A stretch of 64,000 nucleotides of DNA from Chitinophagaceae bacterium (lineage in GTDB: Bacteria; Bacteroidota; Bacteroidia; Chitinophagales; Chitinophagaceae): NCBI GenBank assembly GCA_023957125.1, contig JAMLHL010000016.1, positions 1-64,000 on the forward strand, given 5' to 3'. Shown piece by piece: positions 8,900 through 18,090 of this stretch. The notes beneath the pieces are model-generated. The model had not been told where the DNA came from. It did no database searches and worked only from the letters and a program-made list of their open reading frames with translations. The position numbers and the translations under genes are program-made. The first letter of the stretch is position 1; each line of letters starts with the position of its first letter.

Positions 8900-11800
8900 T
8901 TAGAAACTAAGGTTTAAACCGATTGAAGCAGTTTTCATTAACGGATAAGTGTTTGTCGGATTATCCCCTCCCGACGCATAACCATCTGCTTCCGGATCCA
9001 TTCCCCTATATTTGGTGACCGTGAAATAATTCTCAAAATTTACATAAATCCTGAACCTCGTTAGCTTAGCTTTCTTGATAAAACGCTCCGGGAGGGAATA
9101 TCCCAACTGAAGCGCCTTTATCCTCAAATAATCTCCGGGGCTTACAAAATAATCATTGCTCTGAGAATTATTGATCGTATTGCCGGCAGTATAAATTTTA
9201 GGTACCGTTGTACTCTTATTCTCAGGCGTCCAGGATTCGAGGAATCGCTTAGGATATCCGTATCCTCCTATCATGGCTTGGAGGCTCTCGGTTAATCCCG
9301 CTACATATTTGTCCACTTTCGCAACTCCCTGACCCAACAAATAAAAATCAAATCCTTTATAATTGAGGTTTACATTAAACCCATAGGTCCACAGTGGATT
9401 GGGGTTGCCATTGTATATCATATCCTCATTATTAAAGACTTTATCTCCGTTGTTATCTTTTAGAAGCAAATCCCCCGGCCCGGGTATAGCGCCGGTCCAG
9501 GTGTATCCCTGAGCCAGCAGGTCGTCTATTTCCTTTTGATCCTGAATGATATGATCAACCGATCCCATATAAAATACACCCAGCGGCTGTCCCTCTGTCC
9601 AAACCTGTGGTGTCGGACCCACTTCTTCCCGAACATCGGGGCCTTTGTATTTTACGATCATGTTCTTATTGTAGGCGCCCAAAGCTCCTATGCTAATTCC
9701 AAGCTTATTAATTTTTGCCCGGTAATTAAGATCAAATTCAAAACCTTTGTTGTCAACTTGCGCAGCATTTACGTAAGGAGGATCGAGGATACCGTTTATG
9801 TTGGGGATAGGAAGCTGGGTGAGAATTCCATAAGAAAATTTATCATAATAATCAATCGAAGCGCTTAACTGATTAAACAGGTCGAAATCAAGGCCCACAT
9901 CGAAAACCCGGGTTGTCTCCCACTTCAAATCGGTATTAACAAGCGCGGTTGGCGTTAACCCCTGCGCTATTGCATCATTAAAGCTGTAATTGCTCACTCC
10001 ATATACATTCTGCCAGGCATAGTTGCTTATCCCATTATTCCCAAGTTTCCCCCAGGATGCTCTCAACTTTAAATAGTTAACCTTATCCCCTATTGCATTA
10101 TTCCAGAAGTTTTCTTTGGAAAGTATCCATCCGGCTGAGAAAGAGGGAAATCCTCCCCATCTGTTTTCAGGACTAAATCTTGAGGATCCGTCAAAGCGAA
10201 CATTTGCTTCAAATAAATATTTACCGGCAAAATCATAATTAAATCTGCCGAAATACGAACGCATCCTGTATGCCTGTCCGCTCCCGCTTGCCTGCGGTAA
10301 ATTTGACGCCGCATCCAAAACCGGGACATCCATACTAATCAGATCAATTTTTGAAGCGCCGAAATAAGTATAATCCCATTTTTCCTGGTTAAATCCCCCC
10401 ATGAGTTTTAAGTTGTGCTTTTCTAAAGACCTGCTGTATGAAGCATACAAATCCCAAACCTGCCTTTGTGTTTTTGAAAAAGAATTACTAACAGAATTAT
10501 GAAATGCACTTGAATTTAATACTTTATTACCCGTCTGAAAATTCCACAAATCCAGAGGTTCATAATTATAGGAAGAATTTGTAATTGCCGCATCAATAAA
10601 ATAATCCCCAACTACGGTTAAACCAGGAAGAGGAGTAAGAATGCCGTACACCTTCTCGGTATAATTCTGCAGGTTGGTCTCGCCGTTATTTTGATCTATT
10701 TCCGCAAGAAGATTTCCTGCCTGGGTATCTAATCCGCTGGACATGGCGCCCCCGTATCTTCCATCCGGGTGCCTGGGCAATATACTTGGATTGGGATAGA
10801 CGATAAACAAGGAAGATGTTATATCAGGTCCATGCTTAGAAAAATTACCGGTCAGGATGTGACCGAACCTGAGCCAGTCATTAACCGTATAATCCAGACT
10901 ATTTCTAAAATTATACCGGGTAAGGCCGCTTTTGGGCATCAGCCCGCTATTATTAAAGATTCCTACAGAGGTATAAAAATTAATTTTTTCGCCGCCTCCA
11001 CGTGCTGAAAAGGTGTTGTTGGTCAGATAATCAGGTCTCACTACCACATCGTACCAGGCAGTATTGGGATAATTTATAGGATCCGTCTTAGATTTCGTTC
11101 GCCATTCGTCAATCCGTTCCTGCGAAAATGATGGGGTAAGTCCTGAATTATTTTGAATACGGTTGACCAGTGTCATATAATCGCCTACGTCACTGATGAT
11201 ATCAAACATCTTTGTAGGGGATGTTCTTCCCAGGTATCCGTCGTAATTAAAAACAACTTTTCCTCCAATATCTTTGCCTGATTTTGTAGTAATCAGAATG
11301 ACGCCATTGGCTGCCCTGGACCCATAAATGGCCGCTGAAGATGCATCTTTCAAAATTGATATTGAAGCAATATCATTCGGATTGATCATATTCATATCCC
11401 CGGGAGTCCCATCAATAATTACCAATGGACTGGCGCCGGAATTTAAGGTACCGGTACCCCTTATTTTTATAGTTGCCGCATTGTTAGAAGGAGCGCCGTT
11501 ATTTTGATTTACAAATACCCCCGAAGCCAACCCCGACAAGGCCGTGGACACATTCAACAAAGGGCGGGATGTCATTTCCTTCGACTCAAAATCAATGCTG
11601 GACACCGCGCCTGTCAAATTCACTTTCTTTTCTGTACCATATCCCACCACCACTATTTCGTCAACAGCCGAAACGAAGGGACTCAGGCGAATGCTAAGAC
11701 TTGAACGATTGCCGGCTACAACTTCCACAGTTTCAAATCCCACAAATGAAATAACCAGAATTGCATCCGGCTCCGCCTCTATGGAAAAATTACCGTTAGC

Positions 11801-12301
11801 GTCCGTTTTCGCACCAACATTAGTGCCCTTAACGAGAATTGTCGCCCCTTCCAGCGGCTGCCCCCGGTCGTCCGTTATTCTACCGGTTATACTGACTACC
11901 GTTGGCGCCGGATCCGGCGCTTCCGGTGACATCAAAAATCCTTTCTCTTTGATAATGACCATGGTATTCAAAATGGTATAGGTCAGCGGCTGGTCCTTAA
12001 AACATAGATCCAGCGATTGTTCTAACGAAGCATTGTCAACCCGGATACTGATGCTTTTGCTCTTTCTTAAAAGACTCCGGGTATAAACAAAAGTGTACCC
12101 GGTTTGCCGGTTGATCTCCTTAAATACTTTTTCAAGAGGAACATTCGTTTCAGACAAACTTACCTGCTGGGAAAATACCCCGGCACTGGCGCTGAGGCAA
12201 AAGACAAATAATAAAACAGTTGTCAGGTTCATAATCAAAAGCGTTTTAAGCAAACCCTTTTGTACCGATGGTTTTAATTGGCGATAAACTAAAAATCGCA
12301 T
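8900..12301 (-). CDS. SusC/RagA-family TonB-dependent transporter with STN domain (PUL 1)
   Basis: About 1133 residues from the ATG at 12301 (MRFLVYRQ). The longer open frame to 12415 is ignored because the three SusC genes here share a similar A-rich leader and an M-x-F start. Order: long N-region and signal (to VFSQQ), STN signalling domain (EKVFKEINRQTGYTFVY), carboxypeptidase-regulatory-like domain (GRITDDRGQPLEGATILVKG), the SusC signature DEIVVVGYGTEKK, plug, then a 22-strand-type beta-barrel ending in a Phe (NLSF). It imports glycan fragments with its SusD partner. The STN domain should contact the periplasmic part of the FecR protein encoded just upstream and so couple uptake to sigma-factor release. 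Confidence 0.95.
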   Translation of the reverse strand: MRFLVYRQLKPSVQKGLLKTLLIMNLTTVLLFVFCLSASAGVFSQQVSLSETNVPLEKVFKEINRQTGYTFVYTRSLLRKSKSISIRVDNASLEQSLDLCFKDQPLTYTILNTMVIIKEKGFLMSPEAPDPAPTVVSITGRITDDRGQPLEGATILVKGTNVGAKTDANGNFSIEAEPDAILVISFVGFETVEVVAGNRSSLSIRLSPFVSAVDEIVVVGYGTEKKVNLTGAVSSIDFESKEMTSRPLLNVSTALSGLASGVFVNQNNGAPSNNAATIKIRGTGTLNSGASPLVIIDGTPGDMNMINPNDIASISILKDASSAAIYGSRAANGVILITTKSGKDIGGKVVFNYDGYLGRTSPTKMFDIISDVGDYMTLVNRIQNNSGLTPSFSQERIDEWRTKSKTDPINYPNTAWYDVVVRPDYLTNNTFSARGGGEKINFYTSVGIFNNSGLMPKSGLTRYNFRNSLDYTVNDWLRFGHILTGNFSKHGPDITSSLFIVYPNPSILPRHPDGRYGGAMSSGLDTQAGNLLAEIDQNNGETNLQNYTEKVYGILTPLPGLTVVGDYFIDAAITNSSYNYEPLDLWNFQTGNKVLNSSAFHNSVSNSFSKTQRQVWDLYASYSRSLEKHNLKLMGGFNQEKWDYTYFGASKIDLISMDVPVLDAASNLPQASGSGQAYRMRSYFGRFNYDFAGKYLFEANVRFDGSSRFSPENRWGGFPSFSAGWILSKENFWNNAIGDKVNYLKLRASWGKLGNNGISNYAWQNVYGVSNYSFNDAIAQGLTPTALVNTDLKWETTRVFDVGLDFDLFNQLSASIDYYDKFSYGILTQLPIPNINGILDPPYVNAAQVDNKGFEFDLNYRAKINKLGISIGALGAYNKNMIVKYKGPDVREEVGPTPQVWTEGQPLGVFYMGSVDHIIQDQKEIDDLLAQGYTWTGAIPGPGDLLLKDNNGDKVFNNEDMIYNGNPNPLWTYGFNVNLNYKGFDFYLLGQGVAKVDKYVAGLTESLQAMIGGYGYPKRFLESWTPENKSTTVPKIYTAGNTINNSQSNDYFVSPGDYLRIKALQLGYSLPERFIKKAKLTRFRIYVNFENYFTVTKYRGMDPEADGYASGGDNPTNTYPLMKTASIGLNLSF

Positions 12302-12374
12302 AGTTTTGTTTTTGTTTTGGTTAAACAATAAAAGACGCTCGAATCGTTTCGAATTGGATTGACCAGAATATTGC

Positions 12375-12399
12375 CCGGAAGTGTAGCAAGCGCTTCCGG
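12375..12399. other. Hairpin in the FecR-SusC spacer of PUL 1
   Basis: CCGGAAG...CTTCCGG forms an imperfect stem that is followed on the plus strand by T-rich sequence, so it looks like a terminator facing against the operon. A similar hairpin lies in the equivalent spacer of PUL 2 (36414-36440). The function is unknown. Confidence 0.4.
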
Positions 12400-12495
12400 T
12401 TTTATTTCCGGTCAACCAATCTTTTTTGGTTTTGATTTCATCTGCATGTTTTTAAATTTTTAAATTATTGGGTGAATACCTGGCCGCCGGCAGAG

Positions 12496-12556
12496 TGTAT
12501 CCCAAATTTCCACTCAATCTGTAACATTCCGGTCGGCGAAACCCTGACCGGTAGTG
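12496..12556 (+). repeat. Dispersed 62-bp hairpin repeat, copy A
   Basis: One of four related copies (others at 15771-15832, 16819-16882 inverted, and 27685-27758). The left part is TGTATCCCAAATTT-like and leads into ATCTGTAACATTCC; the right part is a palindrome CCGGTCGG...CTGACCGG followed by TAGTG. It lies in the 443-bp gap between the SusC start at 12301 and the FecR stop at 12745, in which I see no gene. Confidence 0.6.
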
Positions 12557-12744
12557 AGTTCTGCAGGCAGGTGTTACCACCGACCTGCGAAAATCCGGAA
12601 TGCAGCACTAACCGACAGGAAACATCTTCCTGTATATTAATCCTTCGGTGGTTCACAGATACCTCAGATTTTCACAGATGAAATTCATCTGTGCCTTTCT
12701 GTATCATCCGTGAGCATTTCCATGTACCTGCGCATTATGCAGCA

Positions 12745-13956
12745 CTAGGGCAATACCAGGATCTTATTTCCCTCTATCTCAAAACGCACTTTGCCGGTAA
12801 GCTCCAGGGCCTTCAACACCACGGAAAGCCTGGTATCTCTCGGTATGGTTGCAAAAAATAAATCGTCAATCTTCTTATCATAAATTACCTCCACATTGTA
12901 CCATCTCGATAGCTGTCTCGCTATTGTTGCAAAATCCAATCCGTCAAATTTAAAATACCCGTTCTTCCATGCCACTATTTTTTCCATATTTACATCATCC
13001 CTCACCTGCATCTTTCCGCCTTTTAGAAGCTGCACCTGCTGCCCGGGATTCAACTTCACCATCTCCCCGTTTTTAATAAACTGTACTGCTCCTTCCAGCA
13101 AAGTGGTTTCAAACGCAGGTTCGTCGGAGTAAGCCATTACATTAAAATGAGTGCCGAGCACTTTTATCCGGGCACCACTCACGTCAACAATAAAGGGCAT
13201 TGAGGGATTTTCAGCCACTTCAAAATACACTTCACCCGTTACCGCTACTTCTCTTTCCGCTCCCCGAAAAGTGGTGGGGAATCTTAGGGAAGAGCCGGCG
13301 TTCAGCCAAACCTTCGTACCATCGGATAATTCCACTTTGTATTGCCCGCCATAGGGCGTAGCGATAGTGTTATACAGTATCCTGTCCGCCTTCTTTTCTT
13401 CAGCAAGATAGTTCAGGCTTTTCCCCGACTTTATTACCGCCGCATCCCCCTGCCGGGCAAGGGTTCCGTTCTGTATTTCATCGAGCAAAATTTCCGAACC
13501 GTTATCCAAAATCAGTACCGCCTTGTCCGTACCCGGTTCCACGTCGTGTTGCACACGGTCTCCGGCAGACTGTTCTGCTTCCGCAATTGATCCCGCAGTC
13601 CGGCTGTTAAAGACGAGGTTGCCCAAAAAAATCAAAACCAACGCCAAAGATGCAGCTACCAACGCCGGCTTCCATAATTTTTTTATCAACCCCGGTTTTC
13701 TATGCAAAGGAATACCTGCTCTTTCATGAATAGCACGTAAGAGAATCTCCGCGTTTTCGATCTCATTGTTTCCGGGACTCCCTGCCCGGATGTGCTGCTC
13801 AAATTGCTCCCTGAGTATATGCTGCAACTCCTCTCCCCCGGTGCTTTCCAGGCAATTCAAAACCCATTCTGTTTCCTCCCTGGTCCAGTCCTTTTTCTCC
13901 AGCAATTCCATCAGCCGGCGCTTCAATTCCTGTAGTCTGTTGTCTTCCACTTGCAA
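12745..13956 (-). CDS. FecR-family anti-sigma regulator (PUL 1)
   Basis: A 403-residue inner-membrane protein. The N-terminal about 85 residues form the cytoplasmic sigma-binding helical part. A single transmembrane segment (ALVAASLALVLIFLGNLVF) lies near residues 92-111. The periplasmic FecR domain follows with GGQYKVELSDGTKVWLNAGS and the EVAVTGEVYFEVAENP strand motif, and the C-terminal DUF4974-type domain ends in FEIEGNKILVLP. It should hold the ECF sigma factor inactive until SusC binds its substrate. Its sigma gene is normally directly upstream. Here the intact sigma gene is 2 kb away (15911-16525), and only a fossil sigma tail lies 86 bp upstream. Confidence 0.92.
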   Translation of the reverse strand: MQVEDNRLQELKRRLMELLEKKDWTREETEWVLNCLESTGGEELQHILREQFEQHIRAGSPGNNEIENAEILLRAIHERAGIPLHRKPGLIKKLWKPALVAASLALVLIFLGNLVFNSRTAGSIAEAEQSAGDRVQHDVEPGTDKAVLILDNGSEILLDEIQNGTLARQGDAAVIKSGKSLNYLAEEKKADRILYNTIATPYGGQYKVELSDGTKVWLNAGSSLRFPTTFRGAEREVAVTGEVYFEVAENPSMPFIVDVSGARIKVLGTHFNVMAYSDEPAFETTLLEGAVQFIKNGEMVKLNPGQQVQLLKGGKMQVRDDVNMEKIVAWKNGYFKFDGLDFATIARQLSRWYNVEVIYDKKIDDLFFATIPRDTRLSVVLKALELTGKVRFEIEGNKILVLP

Positions 13957-14042
13957 ATACCTTTCTTTAATGAAAAAACATTTAAATCACGCAAAAAATG
14001 CGCGTTAATTCATATCCGTTCTTTCAGGTAAATACGAAAAGA

Positions 14043-14078
14043 TTAAAAAAGCGGGGGGATAGAAAGAAAAAAATATTT
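14043..14078 (-). pseudogene. Fossil 3' end of an ECF sigma-factor gene
   Basis: On the minus strand this reads FFLSIPPLF-stop, against FLLSIPPSF-stop at the end of the sigma gene at 15911-16525. The core ATAGAAAG/GGGGGG string and the stop position are the same in both. Neither of the other two sigma genes here ends this way. It sits where the sigma gene should end, just upstream of FecR, so it is probably the old junction left when the intervening 1.8 kb arrived. Confidence 0.6.
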
Positions 14079-14079
14079 C

Positions 14080-14285
14080 CGATAAAAAACATTTTACACG
14101 GTTAAGCCCTTCTTTACCGGAAAGTATATCCATGCCGGAACAGCAAGTAACCTCATAACCCCGTTGCACCAGCGAGCGACATAAAAGGGTATTTCCATAG
14201 CAGAAATTCTCCCGATCCTTGTAAGAACGGCCGTTCCGCCACCTGCGGGTATGTTCCGTAAAGACGATCAGGGCTTACCCGGGTG
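14080..14285 (-). pseudogene. Fossil of an N,N-dimethylformamidase-beta-like gene
   Basis: The minus strand reads PDRLYGTYPQVAERPFLQGS, then GEFLLWKYPF, and after a frameshift GYEVTCCSGMD...GLNRVKCF. These match, in order, SDRPYGWYPQVVDQPLSQGS, GEFLLWEYPFCYWLE and GYDVTYCSNVD...GLNRTKCF in the intact gene at 4532-6106. Only about 65 codons survive, both ends are missing and the frame is broken. With the sigma tail at 14043-14078 it fills the 371-bp gap between FecR and the Gfo/Idh/MocA gene. Confidence 0.75.
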
Positions 14286-14327
14286 CGGCTGCAAATTACA
14301 CAGAAAGGCACAGACAGATTCTCTCCG

Positions 14328-15683
14328 TTAATACCTGAATACTTTTCCTTCCACCATTACTTCCTGGGTATTTTCATCAAAAGTAGCTCTTGAGCCCCTG
14401 CGAATGGCAGCAGTTGTCATAATATTGGCTATAGAATGATAATACCCTGCCTCAACCGGCGCATTGGGTTGTTTGCGGCTGCGAACACAGTTCATCCAGT
14501 TCAATACATGATTAGATGTAAGATTGTCGCCACCCGTATCCGCTGAAGCCACCACTTTCTCCACTTCGGATAGTTTCATTTCCGGCAGCAAATTGGGTTG
14601 CATTCCCATAGCGGAAGCGGCCTTTTTTCCCAAACCACCCTTCGGAGATACGGTGTTAGTGATCAGGTTCAGTTCGCCGCCGTTGGAATAATAAATTTCA
14701 GAAGGATCGTCATCTCCGTTATGCATTCTGGACGCAAAAATAACCTGGAAGCCGTCAGATGGGTCATTAAGCGGTCCATAATCAAAAACGGCGGTAGTGG
14801 TATCCCAGTTTCTGCGCCCATCCTTCCATACATAGATGCCGCCGTTGGCCACCACACTGCGCGGATGAGGTAATCCGGTAAACCAGTGTACGGTATCAAT
14901 CTGGTGGCTCATCCACTGGCCTGCCGCACCTGATGAATAAGGCCAAAACAAACGGAATTCTAAATATTTTCTCGGGTCAAATGCCTCATAGGGCCTGTTT
15001 AATAAATAACGCTTCCAGTCCGTATCTTCTTCTCTCAATTGTTTTATCAATGCCTCCCTGCGCCAGCGTCCCGGCTGATTTACATTCCATGTGAGCTCTA
15101 CCATTGTAATCGGGCCAAACCTGCCTGATTTGATAAACGCATCTGCAGCATGATAATTGGCACCGCTTCTTCTCTGTGAGCCTATCTGGATGATCTTACC
15201 TGATTCCTTCACCGCCTTTAAGGCAGCACGGTTGTCTTCCATGGTTTCTGCAAAAGGTTTTTCCACGTAGGCATCGCAACCGGCTTTTACAGCTTCGATG
15301 GTATGCAACGCGTGCTGGAAATCAGCGGTGCTGATAAACACGGCGTCCACCAGTTTTTTGCTGTACAATTCTTCATTGTTCCTGCAGGCAACTACATCGT
15401 GACCTATCTTTTCTTTCCAGATCGCAGCGCCTTCCTCCCTCCTTTTCTTCCAGATGTCTGAAACAGCTACCAGGTCAAAATTCAGTTTTTTGTAATGATT
15501 CAGAAAACAGGGAATGTGTGAGCCACGATGGCGGTCTGAAAAACCTACAACGCCCACCCTTACCCTGTCGTTAGCCCCGATAATCCTTTTATAGCTTTGC
15601 GCAGTCCATCCTGCATTTGCAGCCAGCACACCGGCGCCTGCCAGGGAAGTTTGTTTAAGGAACGAACGACGTGATCTTTTCAT
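14328..15683 (-). CDS. Tat-exported Gfo/Idh/MocA-family oxidoreductase
   Basis: About 451 residues from the ATG at 15683, chosen because it opens with the Tat signal MKRSRRSFLKQTSLAGAG; the open frame extends to 15821 without a signal. An N-terminal Rossmann domain follows (VRVGVVGFSDRHRGSHI), then the family EKPFAET lysine motif near residue 145 and HQIDTVHWFTG with the usual catalytic-site His. Exported members carry a tightly bound nicotinamide cofactor; some characterised ones act on glycosides, oxidising C3 of the sugar. This one lies between the sigma and FecR genes of PUL 1, an unusual place, in a segment flanked by duplicated sigma 3' ends. The substrate is unknown. Confidence 0.88.
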   Translation of the reverse strand: MKRSRRSFLKQTSLAGAGVLAANAGWTAQSYKRIIGANDRVRVGVVGFSDRHRGSHIPCFLNHYKKLNFDLVAVSDIWKKRREEGAAIWKEKIGHDVVACRNNEELYSKKLVDAVFISTADFQHALHTIEAVKAGCDAYVEKPFAETMEDNRAALKAVKESGKIIQIGSQRRSGANYHAADAFIKSGRFGPITMVELTWNVNQPGRWRREALIKQLREEDTDWKRYLLNRPYEAFDPRKYLEFRLFWPYSSGAAGQWMSHQIDTVHWFTGLPHPRSVVANGGIYVWKDGRRNWDTTTAVFDYGPLNDPSDGFQVIFASRMHNGDDDPSEIYYSNGGELNLITNTVSPKGGLGKKAASAMGMQPNLLPEMKLSEVEKVVASADTGGDNLTSNHVLNWMNCVRSRKQPNAPVEAGYYHSIANIMTTAAIRRGSRATFDENTQEVMVEGKVFRY

Positions 15684-15770
15684 GTTTTTTATTTGATGAG
15701 TGGTGGATAAAGATAAGTAATAAAGATAAATAAAATCTGCTTCCCGATGACGGATTGCACCGGCTGGAAG

Positions 15771-15832
15771 TGCATCCAGGATTTTCGTTCCATCTGTGGC
15801 ATTCCGGCCGGTGAAAGACACCGACCGGTAGC
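15771..15832 (+). repeat. Dispersed 62-bp hairpin repeat, copy B
   Basis: Starts TGCATCCAGGATTTTCG, continues into CATCTGTGGCATTCC and ends in the palindrome CCGGCCGG...CCGACCGG plus TAGCG. It is co-linear with copy A. It lies between the Gfo/Idh/MocA start and the sigma stop. Confidence 0.6.
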
Positions 15833-15910
15833 GGGTATATCTCCCGGTATCTCCTGTAATTTATTTTCCGTATAAATCCGGGCAGCAATACCGAGGTCAT
15901 TACCGGGAGG

Positions 15911-16525
15911 TTAAAAAGACGGGGGGATAGAAAGCAAAAAAACAATGCCGGCGGATTGTATGGCATGGGGCGCCTGCTCCCGGATGTATTCTTTAATAAG
16001 CCTCATGGCGGCAGTAAGATACTCTTTGACCGTATGTTTTGAAATGTTCAACTCCAGCGCCGCCTCCTCATAGGTTTTCCCTTTCAGCTTGCATAATTCA
16101 AAAACCTTCCTTTTTTGGGGAGATAACTGCTTAACAGCCTGCAACAATAATTGCAGGCGATTCTCTTCTTCTCTTTCTTTTCCGGTATCAATTAATTCAT
16201 CGGCAAGGCTCCCTTCATCCATCAGCAGCGGTTCGGCAATGGTCCGCTTCAGGTGATCTATACATTTATGGTAACTGATAACAAATAGCCATCCTCCGAT
16301 ATTCAGGGAGGGATCCAGGGTCTTTCTTTTTATCCACAGGGCAATAAACACTTCCTGGAGAAGGTCTCTTGCTTTGTCCTGATCCTTTATGAACTTAATG
16401 ATGTTTGAGAAAACCGGCCGGTGATATTTCCAATACAATGAATCAAAAGCTGATGCATCATCCTCTATCAGATTGCTCAAAAGCTGTTGTTCGCTGGTAT
16501 TGTATTGTTTCATATAACCATTCAT
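15911..16525 (-). CDS. ECF RNA polymerase sigma factor (PUL 1)
   Basis: A 204-residue sigma-70 family protein of the Bacteroidota FecI/SusC-linked group. Region 2 is visible at about residues 25-90 (AFDSLYWKYHRPVF; DQDKARDLLQEVFIALW) and region 4 at about 130-185 (LSPQKRKVFELCKLKGKTYEEAALELNISKHTVKEYL), ending in a hydrophobic tail FLLSIPPSF. An internal ATG at 16513 (MKQYNTS) is equally possible as start. It should drive the SusC operon when released by FecR. A good promoter lies about 50 bp upstream. Its own 3' end is repeated at 14043-14078, next to FecR. Confidence 0.92.
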   Translation of the reverse strand: MNGYMKQYNTSEQQLLSNLIEDDASAFDSLYWKYHRPVFSNIIKFIKDQDKARDLLQEVFIALWIKRKTLDPSLNIGGWLFVISYHKCIDHLKRTIAEPLLMDEGSLADELIDTGKEREEENRLQLLLQAVKQLSPQKRKVFELCKLKGKTYEEAALELNISKHTVKEYLTAAMRLIKEYIREQAPHAIQSAGIVFLLSIPPSF

Positions 16526-16574
16526 TCAACGGATGAAACCGTGCGCCGCACGTCAAAGATGGATGAGTGTGAGA

Positions 16575-16605
16575 TAAAGATAAACAATAAAAATCCGGAA
16601 ACAAA
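16575..16605 (-). promoter_or_regulatory. Bacteroidota-type promoter of the PUL 1 sigma gene
   Basis: On the minus strand TTTG (16602-16605) is followed after 19 nt by TATCTTTA (16575-16582), close to the TTTG-N19-TAnnTTTG consensus. The leader would be about 45-55 nt. The rest of the 488-bp divergent gap to 17014 holds repeat copy C and no gene that I can see. Confidence 0.6.
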
Positions 16606-16818
16606 AAAGATCAACCTGGTTTTCGTATCTTTTGAAACAAAAAAAGCGATCCTACCGTTAACGTACACTTTCTTCATTCAATAAATTTTAGCGCGGGCCT
16701 ACGCACTACCGTTTGCAAAAGAAGCGCCCCCTGAGCAGGATTTTCATGGTTTTTATTCTATAATTGTGGGGACAGCGCAAATTTTCGCCGGCGGGTACCC
16801 GCAGCCGCCTGTAGTACG

Positions 16819-16882
16819 CACTACCGGTCGGCGTCCCCTCCGACCGGAATGTCACAAGGGGAGCGAAAATTTGGACTGTACA
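16819..16882 (-). repeat. Dispersed 62-bp hairpin repeat, copy C (inverted)
   Basis: The reverse complement reads CAAATTTTCGCTCC, then TTGTGACATTCC, then the palindrome CCGGTCGG...CCGACCGG and TAGTG, matching copies A and B in order. It lies upstream of the TIM-barrel gene at 17014. Confidence 0.6.
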
Positions 16883-17013
16883 CGAATTGTGGCGTTTTCT
16901 CCGTAATTTCCAGTATTTTTATCCGGATTATATTCCTTTTGTCGCAGATGGAGCGGCCCTACAAAAAACCATTCCGACAACCTTTTTTTATTTTATACCA
17001 TTAAAAATTAAAA

Positions 17014-17889
17014 ATGAAACGGATCAACAACTTTTTATTATCTCTCCTTTGTTTGTTTGCCGTCAGCGCCTGCAACAGCGGCGGCAGTTCATCGGAAGCC
17101 ACGGACACTCCTGCTGCCGACAACGGCAGCGTTGCTGGTTTTAAATTAGGCGTTCAGATGTGGACGTTCAGGATGTTCCCTTTTACGGATGCGATCAATA
17201 AAGTGGACAGCGCAGGCATTAAATATATAGAAGCCTTTTTTGGGCAGCCCCTGGGTGGCGATATGAAAGGAGAATTTGGACCTGATATGGACGCTGCAAC
17301 CCGTGACAAGCTCAAATCCTTATTGCAATCCAAAGGGATCAGCATTGTAGCAATGGGAGTTATTTCTCCAAAAGACGAAGCCGAATGGATCAAAGCCTTC
17401 GACCTGGCAAAAGATTTCGGATTGAGTTATATCACCGCCGAACCTAAGAAAGACCAGTGGGATATGGTGGACAGCCTGAGCGGCGCTTACGGTATTAAGA
17501 TCGCGATCCATGATCACCCGCGTCCGAGTCCCTATTGGGCGCCCGATTCTGTACTGGCAGCAATGGAAGGACACAAAAACATCGGGGCCTGTGCAGACAT
17601 AGGTCATTGGGTGCGTAACGGGCTTGATCCGGTGGCGTGCATGAAAAAATTAGACGGACATATTTACGGAGTTCATCTGAAAGACGTGATCAAAGCTGAT
17701 GACACCAAAGCCGCAGATACGGTGGTGGGTAAAGGAATCATTGATTTGCCGGCGGTTTTCGCAGAACTGAAGAGACAAAGTTTCAACGGGATGCTTTCTA
17801 TTGAACACGAGTCCAACTGGTACCATAACCTGCCGGATGTTATTGAAACCCGGGAATATTTTGAAGCCCAGGTAGAGAAGCTAAACTAA
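17014..17889 (+). CDS. Lipoprotein sugar phosphate isomerase/epimerase-type TIM barrel
   Basis: A 291-residue protein with a lipoprotein signal ending in SAC (Cys20), so it acts in the envelope and not on cytoplasmic sugar phosphates. Xylose-isomerase-like barrel motifs are visible: GVQMWTFRMFPF, IKYIEAFFG, KIAIHDHPRPSPYW, IGACADIGHWVRNG, IYGVHLKD and MLSIEHESNWYHN. The His, Asp, His and Glu residues at the strand ends are the usual metal ligands. Exported members of this family occur beside secreted Gfo/Idh/MocA oxidoreductases in keto-sugar pathways, which fits the divergent neighbour at 14328-15683. Epimerase, isomerase or lyase activity on a keto-glycoside is possible but is inference. 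Confidence 0.85.
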   Translation: MKRINNFLLSLLCLFAVSACNSGGSSSEATDTPAADNGSVAGFKLGVQMWTFRMFPFTDAINKVDSAGIKYIEAFFGQPLGGDMKGEFGPDMDAATRDKLKSLLQSKGISIVAMGVISPKDEAEWIKAFDLAKDFGLSYITAEPKKDQWDMVDSLSGAYGIKIAIHDHPRPSPYWAPDSVLAAMEGHKNIGACADIGHWVRNGLDPVACMKKLDGHIYGVHLKDVIKADDTKAADTVVGKGIIDLPAVFAELKRQSFNGMLSIEHESNWYHNLPDVIETREYFEAQVEKLN

Positions 17890-17935
17890 TTTGATGGTTT
17901 CGGGTTGGGGAGTTTGGAGGACAGGGGGCAGGTTG

Positions 17936-18034
17936 CAGGTCTTGACCAACCTGACAGGTTAAGCTCAAGACCGGTCTTCATTTGTTGAGACAGTCTTTTT
18001 GCTGATCAGAACAACCTGTCAGGTTGGGTTTCAA
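17936..18034. repeat. 99-bp direct repeat, first copy
   Basis: Identical to 18091-18189 except for one base by my alignment (ACAACC against GCAACC). Each copy begins with the palindrome AACCTGACAGGTT and ends with its inverse AACCTGTCAGGTT, so a large stem can form. It lies between convergent genes and may serve as a bidirectional terminator. Confidence 0.8.
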
Positions 18035-18090
18035 GCTTTCAGTTTGGAGTTTGGAGTTTGAAGTTGGAGGAGGGGGCAAGTTGCAGGGCG

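Noticed and set aside
12416..12744. Small ORFs on both strands in the SusC-FecR gap of PUL 1
   Set aside because: Short overlapping frames over a hairpin repeat, without domain, signal or spacing typical of genes.
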